From: Eumeta japonica
Lineage: Eukaryota > Arthropoda > Insecta > Lepidoptera > Psychidae
Assembly (NCBI GenBank): GCA_005406025.1
Contig: BGZK01000146.1
Location: 434,001-498,000 of the forward strand
Reading direction: 5' to 3'
DNA length: 64,000 bases
Shown here: piece after piece, positions 1-11,400 of the stretch
Position numbering within the stretch: position 1 is the first letter of the stretch
Layout: each line of letters begins with the position of its first letter
Notes under the pieces: generated by a model
Database searches by the model: none
Told to the model about the DNA's origin: nothing
Seen by the model: the letters and a program-made list of their open reading frames with translations, nothing else
Made by a program: the position numbers and the translations under genes

Positions 1-260
1 CTCGAATCTGAAGCGAGATTCACCGGAATCTTAGGACCCGTCCCGCGGCTCGTCGCGAAAACGCGCCGCGGCCGGTGCGAGAGCGCGCGGTTCGTTTTTA
101 CACGCGCTCCGGACGCGTGTTCGCGCCATTTTTCACCGGCGTTTTGCGAAATACCCGCCCGACGAAGCAAAAACGGAGTCGAGAATCCCAGAACGCGGCG
201 CGGGCGCGTGCTCCTCGCAGATATGTCGCCGACGAGGCCGATCGGCGCGACGACACTTTT
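1..260. promoter_or_regulatory. GC-rich island, function unknown
   Basis: GC-rich block with many CpGs, cut by the window edge, changing sharply to AT-rich DNA after about position 260. The 95-codon frame across it (75-362) has no recognisable domain. It may be a conserved regulatory island of the opa intron or part of an exon extending left. Confidence 0.3.
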
Positions 261-1234
261 TACCTCTCGACTTTTAAAATACTCCATTTCAGGGACTTCG
301 TCAGTACGGCCACTGTGGCAGAGCATCACAAATTAATTAATGTTATAAACCCTGGTTCTTAGTGATCGATACGGCGCGAGTACAACTCTGCATGGACTGT
401 TATTTCTTTAGAAAGGTGTATGCCAAATTTTTTGCAGTAGGTATCTACTTCGGCAAATAGTTGAAGTATTTACTCAGTGAGAAAGTATAGGATGCCTCTT
501 GTGATAAATTCAGAAAAAGTAATTAAAATCTGACGTATTAATCTGGTTTACTAATATGTTAATGATTACAATCCGTATTACAGACATTGAAAAATGTTCA
601 ACTACGTGTAATATGAAGTCTGTGTAAGCATAATTTTACTATAAAATGATAGGTTATTATGAATTTTGTGCTATATGGAGTACCTAATGAAATTACTATT
701 TTTAGCATATAAAAGACTATAAGGAGTCAGTTAATATCATTAACAGAATCGGTTGGCCTCTGTTTAATATTTATAATAAATTAGCTATTCGCCCGTGTCC
801 TTTTCCACGTGGACGTAAATCGTGTTCCAATCACGATTCCGGTACCCACTACTGTTCCTGATTTGATTCGATTGCGGTGACGTTCCTGATTTTAATGCCG
901 GTCCCACAGTCGGTTTTAAACCCATCCCGCTATCGGTCACTGTTCAAATGGTCAAATATTAGTCGAAGATAGTGTAGCTTTTTTGGGACTGAAGGAATTC
1001 TAGAATATGTGTAGTAGACTAGGTATAGTTCAAATCAATACGTACAAATAGATACACGAATTCGGGTGCAAATGCGAAAAAGAGTGCATAAAAACCTTCT
1101 CTATGAAAAATCACTTAGATGTGCCAAATTTGGCTATGATCGGTCAAACTGGGTTGGGATTTTGCGTTTTATACATACAAAAACTCCTTGTCATATATTT
1201 ATAGATATATAATTATAAATGAATAAAAACAAGA
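261..1234. other. AT-rich intronic DNA
   Basis: No coding or RNA gene was recognised. Positions 780-960 contain a loose run of TCGATTCC/GGTCCC-like words, similar to the degenerate pattern at the right edge of the window. Confidence 0.4.
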
Positions 1235-2015
1235 AATAATTATTTTGTATTCCACATTTAGAATAAATTACATTGGATGTTAGTTCATTACACTATTTAA
1301 TTATTAGATATTATTAAGCTGCAAATGTGCACAAAGCTATTTTTAACAGATTTAATATGGTACTGAATTCTATTTTTTCCATTAAATTTTATGATTATTA
1401 AACTAAATATTAGTAAAGTACAAATATGGTTAGACCTGTGTTTTATAGATAAGATGGTAGATATTACTTATTCATTTAATTATGTACCTAGTTATTAATA
1501 AGGTGCAATATTGTAGTCAGCCTAGCGTTTTACAGATACGGTACTGAAAATTATATTTTTCAGTGAATTACGCAATTATTAAACAAATTAAACTGTATAT
1601 GTGGTCAAGCTTAAATGTTTATAGATATGATGTGCTGGATAATATTTGCTCATTAAATTACGTATCTAATTGTCGATTATTAGTATAAAGCTGCAAAAAT
1701 ATAGTCAGCCCATGTTTTACAGATATATTACAGGTCATCATATTTTTTATTAAATTATACTATTACTAGGTATCAATTTAGTATGTTGGAAATGTGGTCA
1801 GTCTTATGTCTTACAAATGTGATTTTGGATATAATTTGTTCAATACATTATACAGCTATTAAACATTAATAAATAGCAAACGCGGCCGGGCCTAAGTCTA
1901 ATAAATGTAGTGCTGGATGATAGTTTTGTTCACTTAATTATATAAACATTAAGTATTAATAAGATGCAAGTGTGACTAGGCCTATGCTTTTCAGATGCAG
2001 TGGACTTTATGGTGA
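1235..2015. repeat. Degenerate tandem array, period about 90 bp, about 8 units
   Basis: The same order of words recurs about every 90 bases: GCAAATGTGGTCAG, then TGTTTTACAGATATG, then GGATATTATTTGTTCATTAA, then CTATTAAATATTAATAAG. Units start near 1319, 1417, 1502, 1592, 1688, 1784, 1872 and 1961, with a partial one before the first. Divergence between units is high, so the array is old. No coding potential runs through it. Confidence 0.75.
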
Positions 2016-2660
2016 CCAACCAATGTAGTGTGAAGACCGGCAACGGCAGTTGTATGTAAGCGGTATCCTAAACATAAGGTGTTGAAAGGCTTCATTCTAA
2101 ATTTTCAATTCTCCTATCCTAAATATTCAATTAAACCAAGAAGGACGAAGTGCAACAACGAAAAATCAAATATTAAAAGATAGACATTTGCACGCAACAA
2201 TAGAGAAGCTTCATCACCTCGCCGAGTGGCATGAGAGGAGGGTGCTTCACAAAAAAAATAAATAAATAAACCGCTTATAACTACGAATGTATGCTCTTCG
2301 ACAATGGGGGGCCAGCGGTGTGTGCGCGGCGGCCGGCGGACGGGTGACGCCCGCCCCGCCCAACTGGTAATCGTTTGTCCCTACGCTGCTTGTAAACACA
2401 AGCAACCCTCAAAATATCTTACAAACGGTAAAGTTCTTGCAGATGATGGAAGACGGAGCATACTGAAGCGAAATTTAAGAAAAAAAAAAACTAAAAATTC
2501 TTGAAAGATCTTTCCGTTAGAGTTTTTAAACTGAAATGCTTCCTGACTTCGATTTGTTTTTTTTTTTGCGAACGAATTCGTTTTTGATTTTCTGTTTCAA
2601 AAGTTGGCCATATAAGTAATTGTATATCTTTCATTTTAATGTTCCTATTTCATACAAACC

Positions 2661-2692
2661 CACACACACACACATATGTATATATATATTTT
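2661..2692. repeat. Compound CA/TA microsatellite
   Basis: A run of CA units is followed by TA units (CACACACACACACATATGTA and onwards). A shorter CA run lies at 3667-3679. Confidence 0.85.
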
Positions 2693-2849
2693 TAGGATAA
2701 CGTATAGAACAAATTTTCCGGCAAAAGTGAAAAGAGTAAAAGTATGACAGACACTTGACGTACAGATTCGAATAAAACGTGTTAGCGAGAAAAGCAAGAA
2801 CACGTATAATACGTATTTAAAAATAAATAAGCGACAGTTTTAGAAACAC

Positions 2850-3120
2850 TGCTCACCATCCCCCGGGTCGCGTACGCCCAGCGCACACACGCGCGCGTCG
2901 CCGTCGCAATACTTTTTATACAATTTATCAATCCGGGGCAGATGGTCCCCGCTCGCATATAAACACCTTTTAAAATACACCCGACTATTGTGGGGTTGCG
3001 ACGTCGTCGATGGCTCCGCGAGAGCGCGGACTAAAATGGCTGAAATTGTAACGCTTCTTTATTAATTTTATACGACTAATTAGTTTCCGATATGGTATCC
3101 CTCCGTAATTTTTAATGTAA
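2850..3120. promoter_or_regulatory. Candidate intronic cis-regulatory island
   Basis: Mixed-composition block. It has GC-rich stretches near 2870-2910 and 2995-3035, then homeodomain-type sites (GACTAATTAG) and AT-rich spacers. This resembles other islands of the window and conserved noncoding elements of developmental genes. Conservation itself is not visible in a single sequence. Confidence 0.3.
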
Positions 3121-4649
3121 TTATTATCTCGAGCGATTCAATTCATATGTATTTACGAATGTGACGTATTTAATAAAATCACTTGTGTAAATAAAATTTA
3201 TTAGCTATTAAATATCACCTAAATACTAACAATGAAAGAGAAGTAAAATACGATTAATACCACACAATGTAAAAAATGTAGGTATGTGAATTACATTTAA
3301 ATTTGCCATTTAGAAACGACCAGTCTCCTAGTAATATGTTTAAAATAAATGTTTATTCAAACAAGTACTAACACGGAGTCAAATTTCATAAAGTTGTATT
3401 TATACAAAGTAGATAAAATAATATCCATATGAATCTAGATTCACGACAGTGCCCCTCCAGATAGAAGTACAGTGAACCATCAATATGCCATTTTCTCGAA
3501 ACCATTTAAACCGCCCTGTGAAATCTTTGTGGGTTAAACTAGAAGCCTGAATCTTTTATAACCAAGAGGATAACTATAACTAGCTATATTCTCCGTGCCT
3601 ATAATATTCATTATACCTATAGTTTTCGAAATATTGTCAGTCGTACAACCTTTAATGTTATCATTGACACACACACACTTACCGATTATAAAAATTCTAA
3701 GGTGCTTGTTGAAATACAAACGTCAAAGTTTGAAGCTAGCTAATCTATAAAGGAATGAAAAACTGAGACCTTTGAAACCGTCTCGTTTTATGAATTCTAG
3801 TCCTATTTTTTTTGCGTTTGATACATTCACGTCTCTTTTTAGATCTGTCTGTGATATGTTATGACGAATGGCGAATGACAAATAATTTTACCAACATATA
3901 TAAGTAACTTTGTAACCGTTTACATAGTGTGTACATACGCTATCAAGATAGATATATAAGAACTCGGTACCGGACATGGGCAGGTACAGTCAGCCACAGA
4001 CAGCGTCTTCTTGAAGATTAAAATGGCGAAATGAAAAAATAAAATCAATCGGCAACGTCGTCAGCTATGTCAATGACAATAATACAACGACTTGGCAAAT
4101 GCACGGCAACAGTGACGTCTACCTAGTATTAGTGATTTGAGCGCTTTATTTTGCTTGTTTACACATTGCATAAATTAGGTCTGCTATTTAGTGTTATGTT
4201 CAATTATGCTTATTTTAAATAATGAATTATTTTGCGACTTACAGTGCGACTGCCAATACATTATGTTTACTATAGAAATAAAGATGTCTAATAATAATAC
4301 GGTCACTATATATGTTAGTAAGTAACTAATCATGATATAATTTATGACAAAATTATTGAATAGGTGCCTTCATAGATATTAACAAAAATGTCTGAATTGG
4401 TTTTACACAAGACCTTACAATTTTTTGCGGTGGAGACATTTGCATTTTTGTATATTTTATATTTTTGATGGGAATTTATCTTTGTACATTATAAGAAAAA
4501 TATACAATGCAAATATTGTTGTTCATCAATTTCCTATTGCAGTTTCAAGAAGATTGTTCTATCGGTCACTAATAAATTCAATCGAAGAGTTATGTTAGCT
4601 ATGGTTTAATGAATTGTGAAAACACTGGATAAAACGTTTCAATTAATCT
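3121..4649. other. AT-rich intronic DNA, nothing recognised
   Basis: No ORF longer than about 60 codons looks real. A (CA)n run gives a spurious CVCVND-containing ORF on the minus strand at 3534-3719. Confidence 0.4.
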
Positions 4650-5175
4650 GTTTTTAGAGTACCGTACCTTAGAAGGAAAAACGGAGCAGTTAACTAATAA
4701 GACCTTATTGTCTGTTTGTCTGTTGGTCTGTCAAGACCTTTTCTCAGGAACGAATAAAGGTATCAAATTGAAATTAAATATAAAATATTAGGGTCTATGG
4801 TCTCTTGGTAGTGTAAGAAAACCTAATTTCTAAGTCAACCTTATTAAAATATAAGACAGTTTTGTCGCATATTTTGATACTCACAACCTCAGTTACCAAA
4901 ACCTATAGATAGAGTACTTCTCGTTGACTTAGAATCTCGAAATACGGCAAAGAGCAAGATCTCACAGCAGAAGTAAAGGAGAAATACAAAAATCGTCAAT
5001 TTGTGAGTACTTCACTTTAAAAATGTATGGGAGAACATTTTTAGCGTCCCACTATGAATATTAAGCATTATAAAAGAATCGATTATTAAAAAAAATTTGC
5101 AAAAGCAATCAAAAAAATAATTGTTTACGGTACCTTTAGGGCACGACTCCTATTCGCACTTGTCTGTTTTTTTTC
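4650..5175 (+). repeat. Interspersed repeat of a common lepidopteran family (old copy)
   Basis: The copy starts near TTTAGAGTACCGTACCTTAG and GAAAAACGGAGCAG, continues with TGTCTGTTTGTCTG and GTCAAGACCTTTTCTC, and ends with GGGCACGACTCCTATTCGCA before a T-run. The order of these words matches a repeat I recognise as widespread in moth and butterfly genomes. I cannot name its class with confidence. It has no coding potential. Confidence 0.6.
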
Positions 5176-7394
5176 CTATTTTTTTTTTTATAATTCCGGA
5201 ACTCTAATAGAATATCGAAAGAAATCAAGAGCAAATCGTATTAGGTACAGATACACACCTTATAATTTTAAATTATCATTAAAATCGATTCAACACTTTC
5301 GAAACCTATTTTGGACAAATATCCAGACAGGAAAAAGCCAATTCTAACATCAGTATCGTACATGTTTTGATATTGTATAAGAATTGTTTTTTATTATCAT
5401 ATTACATATATTAAAATATTACATATTTTACTTAAACATTGTTACAAATTTTATTTATGAATAAAATAAATTTTGTTAATGTATACCACAGTTCAGTTAT
5501 GCTAACTTAATGTGATGTCGGCTCGTATTTGATCCGGGTATCCATCATACCATACTATAAAGTTTAAATGATGTAGCAAATGACGTCATTCTGTATTCGC
5601 TCGAATGCGTCATAAATGTTTATATAGAGATTCATATAGTAACCATTTTTTGTCAAATATGGGAATTGAACTCGATTTTGATGCATTGCAATGAAAAGCA
5701 CTCAGAACTTTGCGTAATGTACACCAAGTTTAGTATGTACAGTTGATATCGCTCGATTTGGTGTCTTTAAACAAACAAATCTATGTAAGTATATTTAGCT
5801 AAATAAACAACATAAACGTGACAAAGTCTATGCAGATAAAAGGTTACGAAACATGACAAACATGAAATAGGTGTGGAAGCAAAATATCTAGATGAAATAT
5901 TTAAAATAACGAAATGTTTGGGTGAAAGTGAGGCGACTGAAAATCGACATTAAGAAAACTTTGTTGATATGATTTCGATATCAAATCGACTAGTTTTTTT
6001 TTTTCCATATAATTTTCACATGGGGGTTACAATGAATTAATTTATGAGTTTATAATTTTTTTCTAAAAAATTAAAAAGTTTGTAACTTTAGAGAAGTTAC
6101 CGTTTCCTTGATTTTTGAAAAATCGACACTTAATTAGAGCTCGTCTTTTGAGATACTGGAAAGATTTTCTGACCGATTTCATAAAAATGTGATGTTCGTA
6201 TGAGTGTATACAATGTTTTGTGTGCGTGCATGCGTGTGTGTGTGTATGTGCGTAGTGTTTTTCTGTCTGGGTATCTTAGATATCTTTTAAACGAATTGAC
6301 TGATTGAAATTGGACTGCCGGCATTATCTTGCCACAAATCGCATGTAGGTTGATTAATATTCTACAGTTTAAAGATTTTGACTTTTTAATAACAGGAAAT
6401 TTCTGTATTCTAAGCCAAACCGTAATCTTATAGAAATAAAATACACATTACAAAGATATGTTTTTCAAATAGGTAGATATTTTTTTATTGATTGCCTACT
6501 TTTGTTTTCAACTTCTGACCAATTATTATTATAAAAAAGGACAGCTCGCTAGGAATTAATATATTTGGTTAAAATAGTTGTTATTTTACCAAAAAAGACA
6601 AAAAAATGATGTAAGTAATATTTGGTTTAAAGATGGAAGACGGTTTACTAAGTTTGTACCCGTTAACAAGTAGTAACAGGCAGTAATAGCACAGATCTAG
6701 TGTACCTGTAGGTAGATGAATTGTTTATCTACGCATAATTTTCTTTAATAATGATATCTCACAAATTTCATTTTCATTCTCTATTATAGGTAATATAGAA
6801 GGTATGTAAGTTTTTTATAAAAATATCGGCAATTAAATCGTTATACATATTCTTGGCTTTCGATGTGAAAATCTTCCCAAATAGTCTTTGAGTAATAAGA
6901 GTTCAGAAGGTAGATAAGTATTAATGGAATGAGATCGTCCGGATTTGTGGTTCGCGCGGGGGCACCGCAGGGCTCAATACGGAACCCGCTATTGTCTTTA
7001 GTCTGTAAGTGTTTTATCTGCCCCCGTAAAAAGATATTATTCATTAAATCGTAGTGTTTGGAAATGACACTTTTTTGTTATTCACAGTTAAAAGACTATA
7101 CAGCTCGCTTATGACGATGTGAATGTTCGCAAGTCGCTATTTCGAAAGTAGAGAAATGTTTCACTTTTTAATTCCTAGCAAAATTTAAGCAAAATATAAA
7201 AGGAACTATTTTTGCGTGAAACGAAGAATTGGTGTTTGTTAATATTGCTGTATTTTTGGGCGTTACTCTATATAACAAGTTTCAATGGGCTCCCCAAAGC
7301 AGTGGATTGGTGAAAAGGCTTATCTCTGTCGCTTATTGTTGTAGTAGAAAAGATAAGAAATTTATTAGACATCGATATCGCTAAATTGGTTTAC
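5176..7394. other. AT-rich intronic DNA with small simple repeats
   Basis: Contents seen: a perfect CRE-type TGACGTCA at 5581-5588, a TG-rich microsatellite at 6220-6252, and a minus-strand ORF (6841-7044) containing a PCGAP-like stretch that could be retroelement debris. Nothing else was recognised. Confidence 0.35.
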
Positions 7395-8130
7395 TTTTTA
7401 CGTTTCCGTAACTTGATGTCATATGGCATCCTGATTTCGGGATGCAGTATCCTGCATCTAGGACATGCCGCTGATATTGATAGATTTTTTTGTTTCAGAA
7501 GCGGACCGTGTGGGCGATTGACAAGCTGGGCACTCATGTAAAGATTTCTTTTAGAAGTTTAAATAAATTGAAAAAAAACGAGTTAATTCGTAAAATTGAA
7601 AGTTTAACTCTGGCATCTCAATTCATATATGAAAATTTATTAAATGTATGTAAAATTAAGAAAAGTTTAAAATAAATATCGATCAAACATAGACTCTACA
7701 TTGGAAATAAAAATAATCTTTGTTTAAATACTAATGGACTACGTAAAGTTATGAATTCATTTAAGAGCTTCTATATGCGCATATTCTATAAGATCCTTAT
7801 GGATATACAAAATTTACCTTTATGCAAATTCAGGATCATTCGTAAACAAATGCGTAGTATAAAAGAATTTCATTCAGTTTCGAAATATTAATGCAGGGGC
7901 ATAACCAGCTCGACCTCTTATCGGCTTGTCGTTTTCTATAACAATTTTGTATTTGTTTATGTTTGTATATGATAGATTTGCAAAAGAGCTACCCTGAAGT
8001 TCCTTGAATATTATTTTTTGAAAGAAAACTGCTTTCCGAACGGATATGTTACGTTAAATTAGTTAAATAATTATACGTATATTAAGTTGTATCATGACCT
8101 ATGAAATAAAGATATTTTAAATTTCAACCT
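7395..8130 (+). pseudogene. 5'-truncated LINE: reverse-transcriptase C-terminus plus 3' UTR (broken)
   Basis: Relic of a non-LTR retrotransposon. At 7402-7440 one frame reads FRNLMSYGILISG. Near 7470-7489 ADIDRFF follows, then after a one-base frame change FQKRTVWAIDKLG (7493-7531) and, near 7610-7650, LTLASQFIYENLLNV. This order matches the reverse-transcriptase C-terminus of lepidopteran LINEs of a jockey-like type. The 3' UTR (about 7970-8130) has GAGCTACCCTGAAGTTCCTT and the tail ACCTATGAAATAAAGATATT. Stops and frameshifts show that it is dead. The same 3' UTR recurs at 16080-16290 and, inverted, at 37920-38060. The clade is uncertain; the LINE call is fairly sure. Confidence 0.7.
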
Positions 8131-8159
8131 AAACTTGATCCGATCTATTTTACTGTGCA

Positions 8160-8530
8160 GCTAACAAACCTAGGCAAGCCTTCGACCTACTCTAGTCCGG
8201 ACCTAGGTCGCTCGGCATCGACAGACAGTTCTCGTACTGAAAAATATGATATCTATAACGCGCACATGCTCGCAGCGTAACGAGCGCGCGCGCGGACAAT
8301 GCGGCCGCGGGGCGGCCCGAGGGGCCCGCCGAGCTTTGTTTGCTAAATATTGTGAAAGGCTCATTTTATACGGCGTATTAGATTCGAGTGCTGCGTTTGA
8401 TGGCCGCACGGGGGTTGTCTTCGTGGGGAAGCGCGTAACCGGCTACGCGATTACCTTCTGGGAGCTTTTTGAGGCTTCGGGGACACGGAGGAGAATTCGG
8501 GAGTATTTTAAACGTATAGATGTTTTACAT
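8160..8530. promoter_or_regulatory. GC-rich island with Sox/TCF-like word
   Basis: CpG-rich block with a core at 8280-8335. It is followed by CGAGCTTTGTTT (8330-8341), a 12-mer that is repeated beside the GC hairpin at 30385. The 102-codon frame across it is judged a composition effect. Candidate intronic regulatory element. Confidence 0.3.
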
Positions 8531-9769
8531 AAAAATCACGTAATAATCCCATAACAGTTCCATACACTAGAATGCATTTATACGTACATGGATGTGAGCA
8601 TTTCAGTAAAATCTTCGTCTAAGTATTTCTAAATAATTTTGTATAACGAAGGCCGTTCTTGACTTTTTCCACTATATCAAACATATACTTATTTTGAGAC
8701 TTATGATCATTCAAAAACTGACACACAATTAAGATAAAATAGGACTGGAATAGTCAATCAATGATTTTTTATACAAAACGAAGAAAAATACATGTACCTA
8801 ATAAGACAATTAAAATCTTTAACGCGATATATAAGTAAGACTAACATTTATCTAATAATCGTCATTATTATTAATTATATGTAAATCCGAATTACGTCTA
8901 ATTAAGTTGTCTGAGTGTTTTATTGTTAAAAAAGACATAAACAAAAACGAGGGCCACTGCCTTACCAAATAAAGTATCATATTACACACACTTTGAAAAG
9001 TAACAAAACTTAGTGGTACCGCCAGTGGAAAAATAAATTCCAAAAGTCATCCTAGTTTAAATGTTGGATTAGATGGAATCAACATTACAAGTCATTCGTC
9101 AGCTACGAACGAAATTAAAATATATTGCAATATAATTAATTGTACTATATGAATCTGCTACATATGTTTGTCAAGCGGGCGTTCGTTTTCATGATTTTTT
9201 CAAAATTTTGCACCAATCTTAGGTCCATTCAACATGCTCATGCTACTCCTGTGTTACTTGAGTACAGATCTTGATTATAAGAAAGTTTCATTTTCATCTG
9301 TCAAAAGTCCTTGTAGAGAGTAACACTGTAGAGGGTGGAAGTGAGCTCAATACATACATCTGATTATATGCAATCATCTATATTTTGATGTCGAGCTTAT
9401 TCTCAAAATTAATTTTTCATATTTACTTTATAAAAAAATAAGCTAAGATTTTATGTATTGGTTACTTGAAATAATTTTATGTAGTTTTAGAATCCCTTAT
9501 ACTTTACCTTTTAATTATAAATAAAAAAAGGAGTATATTAGTTAAATATTTAATTTATTTTATTAGATAGAATCTTATTCGACCTGAAACATCTAGGAAA
9601 CCAATATTTTGGAGGACGATATAACATAAATAACTTGGGTGGCCCTAACTTAAGTTGTAAAGGAATATTTTACGACGTTCTCAGTCTGCCGGTGATAGTT
9701 TTCACGACGATATTTGCGCTAAATTCATACTAATGATAGACGACCTTAAATGCCGGATGCCGATTTCGT
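8531..9769. other. AT-rich intronic DNA, nothing recognised
   Basis: No gene, clear repeat or RNA structure was identified here. Confidence 0.4.
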
Positions 9770-10560
9770 AGCTAAATTTACGGCACGCCATAAAACAATT
9801 CTTTACAGTTGCCCACAAAAACGACACTATTCAAAAGCTGCCGGGAGATAATGGAGAGGGGCGCGGGACAAAAGTCGCCTCGATCGCGACTCCACAGAAA
9901 AAAGAAAAAGCGCGCCCGCGCCGACGCCCGGCGACACGAATTCCTCGACACGATTCCTTTAAAAACTATATTTTCAACGTTAAGTGTCAATAGTTTATGA
10001 CAATACGTCGAACGCGCGTCGTCCCAAGCCTCAGTCGGGCGGGGGCCGGGGTCGGGGGCAGCCGTACGTACGTTTTAATTTATGACGTATTCCGCGTCCG
10101 CCGTTGCATTACACGGACGAGGTGGATCCACAGTGGATCCTTCGACTTTTGTAATGAATTGAAAAATGGGCCGGCGGTGGAGAGTTTTTGTGTTTCTCGG
10201 TAAGCGGACTTCACAAGTCGCCGGACGCGCCGCCCGCCCGCGCCCGCGCCGCCGACGCGCCGATCTTCGACGTTAGTTAGCGTATTGTGTCGCGTGACTT
10301 ATGTCATCCGTCGCGAAGTAGGGACGGGTCATTATGCATTAATGAGAATTGAAATGTTTCCGCAGAACGGCGCGCGCCCGCGCCGCCCCCCGGCGCGCCC
10401 CCCATCGTTAACCTTGACTTCGAATCGAGATTATATGCTCGTGACGAATCAATTTCTAAATGGCGCGTTTGTGGTTAGAGGGGAACTTATAGATCATGAT
10501 TAGACTTATCGGGCGCGGAGTGTATTAGAATTTTTAAGAATTTATAAAATTAAATGGAAT
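9770..10560. promoter_or_regulatory. GC-rich intronic region adjoining the opa exon
   Basis: This holds GCCATAAAAC (9788-9797), the composite GCCCACAAAA...TTCAAAAGCTGCC (9811-9844), a near-palindrome of two GGATCC boxes (10125-10140), a very GC-rich core at 10218-10265 and a POU/homeodomain-like TATGCATTAATGA at 10333. Its closeness to the exon and motif density make it a good candidate enhancer. The ORFs on both strands have no domain. Confidence 0.35.
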
Positions 10561-10570
10561 TACTGTACCG

Positions 10571-10574
10571 ACCT
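10571..10574 (-). other. Splice donor ending the opa exon inside the zinc-finger domain
   Basis: On the minus strand the sequence reads ACATACAG|GTCGGTAC. Zic-family genes are known to have an intron within the zinc-finger region, and the reading frame after this GT gives only seven non-family residues before a stop. The +3 to +6 bases (CGGT) are weak against the GTRAGT consensus, so the donor is placed mainly by homology. Confidence 0.75.
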
Positions 10575-11275
10575 GTATGTGTCCGTTTGTGAATTTTGAG
10601 GTTTTCGGAGCGCGCGAACACCTTGCCACAACCGGGGAAGGGGCAGGGAAAAGGCTTCTCGCCGGTGTGCACGCGAATGTGGTTGACCAACTTGTACTTG
10701 GCCTTGAAGGGTCGGCCATTGCGCGCGCACCCCTGCCAGAAGCAGGCGTGCGTGGTGCACTCGGGCCCGCCGACGTGCTCCACCGTCAGATGCGTCACGA
10801 TCTCGTGCATGCTCGAGAACAACTTGTTGCAGAGCTTGCGTGGCGGCGGTTGTTCGGGGTCGAGCCACTGACAGCGCATGTCCCGGCGTGGCGGCGCGCG
10901 CACGTAGCGCAGGAAAGCGTGCGGTGCGGGCGCATGCGCGTGCGCGTGCCCCATAGGCTGGTAGTGCACATCGCCGCGCCACTCCCAACTCTGTTCGAGC
11001 CCTGGCTGCTGCGGGAACAGCTCGCTGCAACCTCCGTACTCACGTAGGTAGCCGTGCGCCTGGTACCCGTGCAGCGGATACGGCTGGTAGTGCGGCGCGG
11101 GCGGGGGGCCGTGGGGCGCGGCGGCGGCCGCGCGGTGCGGTGAGCCCATCCCGCAGGCCTGCTGTGGTGACATTTTGAGTCCGTAGGAGGCGAGGTGTGC
11201 ATGGTTGGACTCGAGGAAGGCGTTCATGGCGGCGGCGGCCGGCGCCGGCGCATACCAGCTCTCGCCCGCCACCAT
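10573..11275 (-). CDS. opa: odd-paired (opa), Zic-family zinc-finger transcription factor, 5' coding exon (partial)
   Basis: This exon encodes the first 234 codons plus one base of a Zic/odd-paired C2H2 factor, a nuclear DNA-binding regulator of segmentation and later patterning in insects. Seen: residues 17-35 begin MNAF and contain [11 protein letters not shown], close to the Opa N-terminus. An Ala/Pro/His-rich linker follows. Near residues 119-126, HAFLRYVR resembles the conserved block before the fingers. Finger 1 has C135, C149, H162, H167 with the long C-C spacing typical of Zic. Finger 2 has C178, C183, H199, H203, and finger 3 has C211, C216, H229, H233. The frame runs on to a stop near 10550, but ACAG|GTCGGT at 10573/10572 is a donor after RTHTG, where the family should continue into fingers 4-5. 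Start: M1 (11275) or M17 (11227). M17 has G at -3 and matches the Drosophila start. No other exon of the gene was found. The family call is firm; opa versus a close Zic paralogue is less so. Confidence 0.9.
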
Positions 11276-11400
11276 CCACGCGGCCGCGACCCCGCGCCTC
11301 GTACACCGCGCCGCTCGTCCGCGTTCACATCACACGGCGCTCCGCCCGCCCCGGACGAGCGTGCCGACTTCGTCGTCGTGCTTATTACCTGTTTAAATTA
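11276..11400 (-). promoter_or_regulatory. opa 5' leader and GC-rich proximal region
   Basis: About 120 bases upstream of the first ATG are GC-rich and lie next to AT-rich DNA. On the minus strand an AG (TTTAAACAG, near 11390) could be a 3' splice site if a distal 5' exon exists. TATTAAAAAATAAG (near 11440) could instead act as a TATA-like element. Neither can be decided without transcript data. The ORFs on the opposite strand and other frames here are shadows of the opa exon. Confidence 0.4.

Larger units (their letters stand above)
1..10572 (-). other. opa intron (left part of a large intron) holding repeats and GC islands
   Basis: This follows the opa donor in the direction of transcription. 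I looked on the minus strand for the conserved finger 4-5 coding sequence, expected as CDRRFANSSDRKKH-like residues, and did not see it. The intron is therefore inferred to exceed 10.5 kb and to leave the window. Its contents are listed separately. All short ORFs in it are read as chance or transposon-derived. Confidence 0.6.

Noticed and set aside
6841..7044. Minus-strand ORF with a PCGAP stretch as a LINE gene
   Set aside because: Only a five-residue resemblance, with no reverse-transcriptase or endonuclease motif around it.
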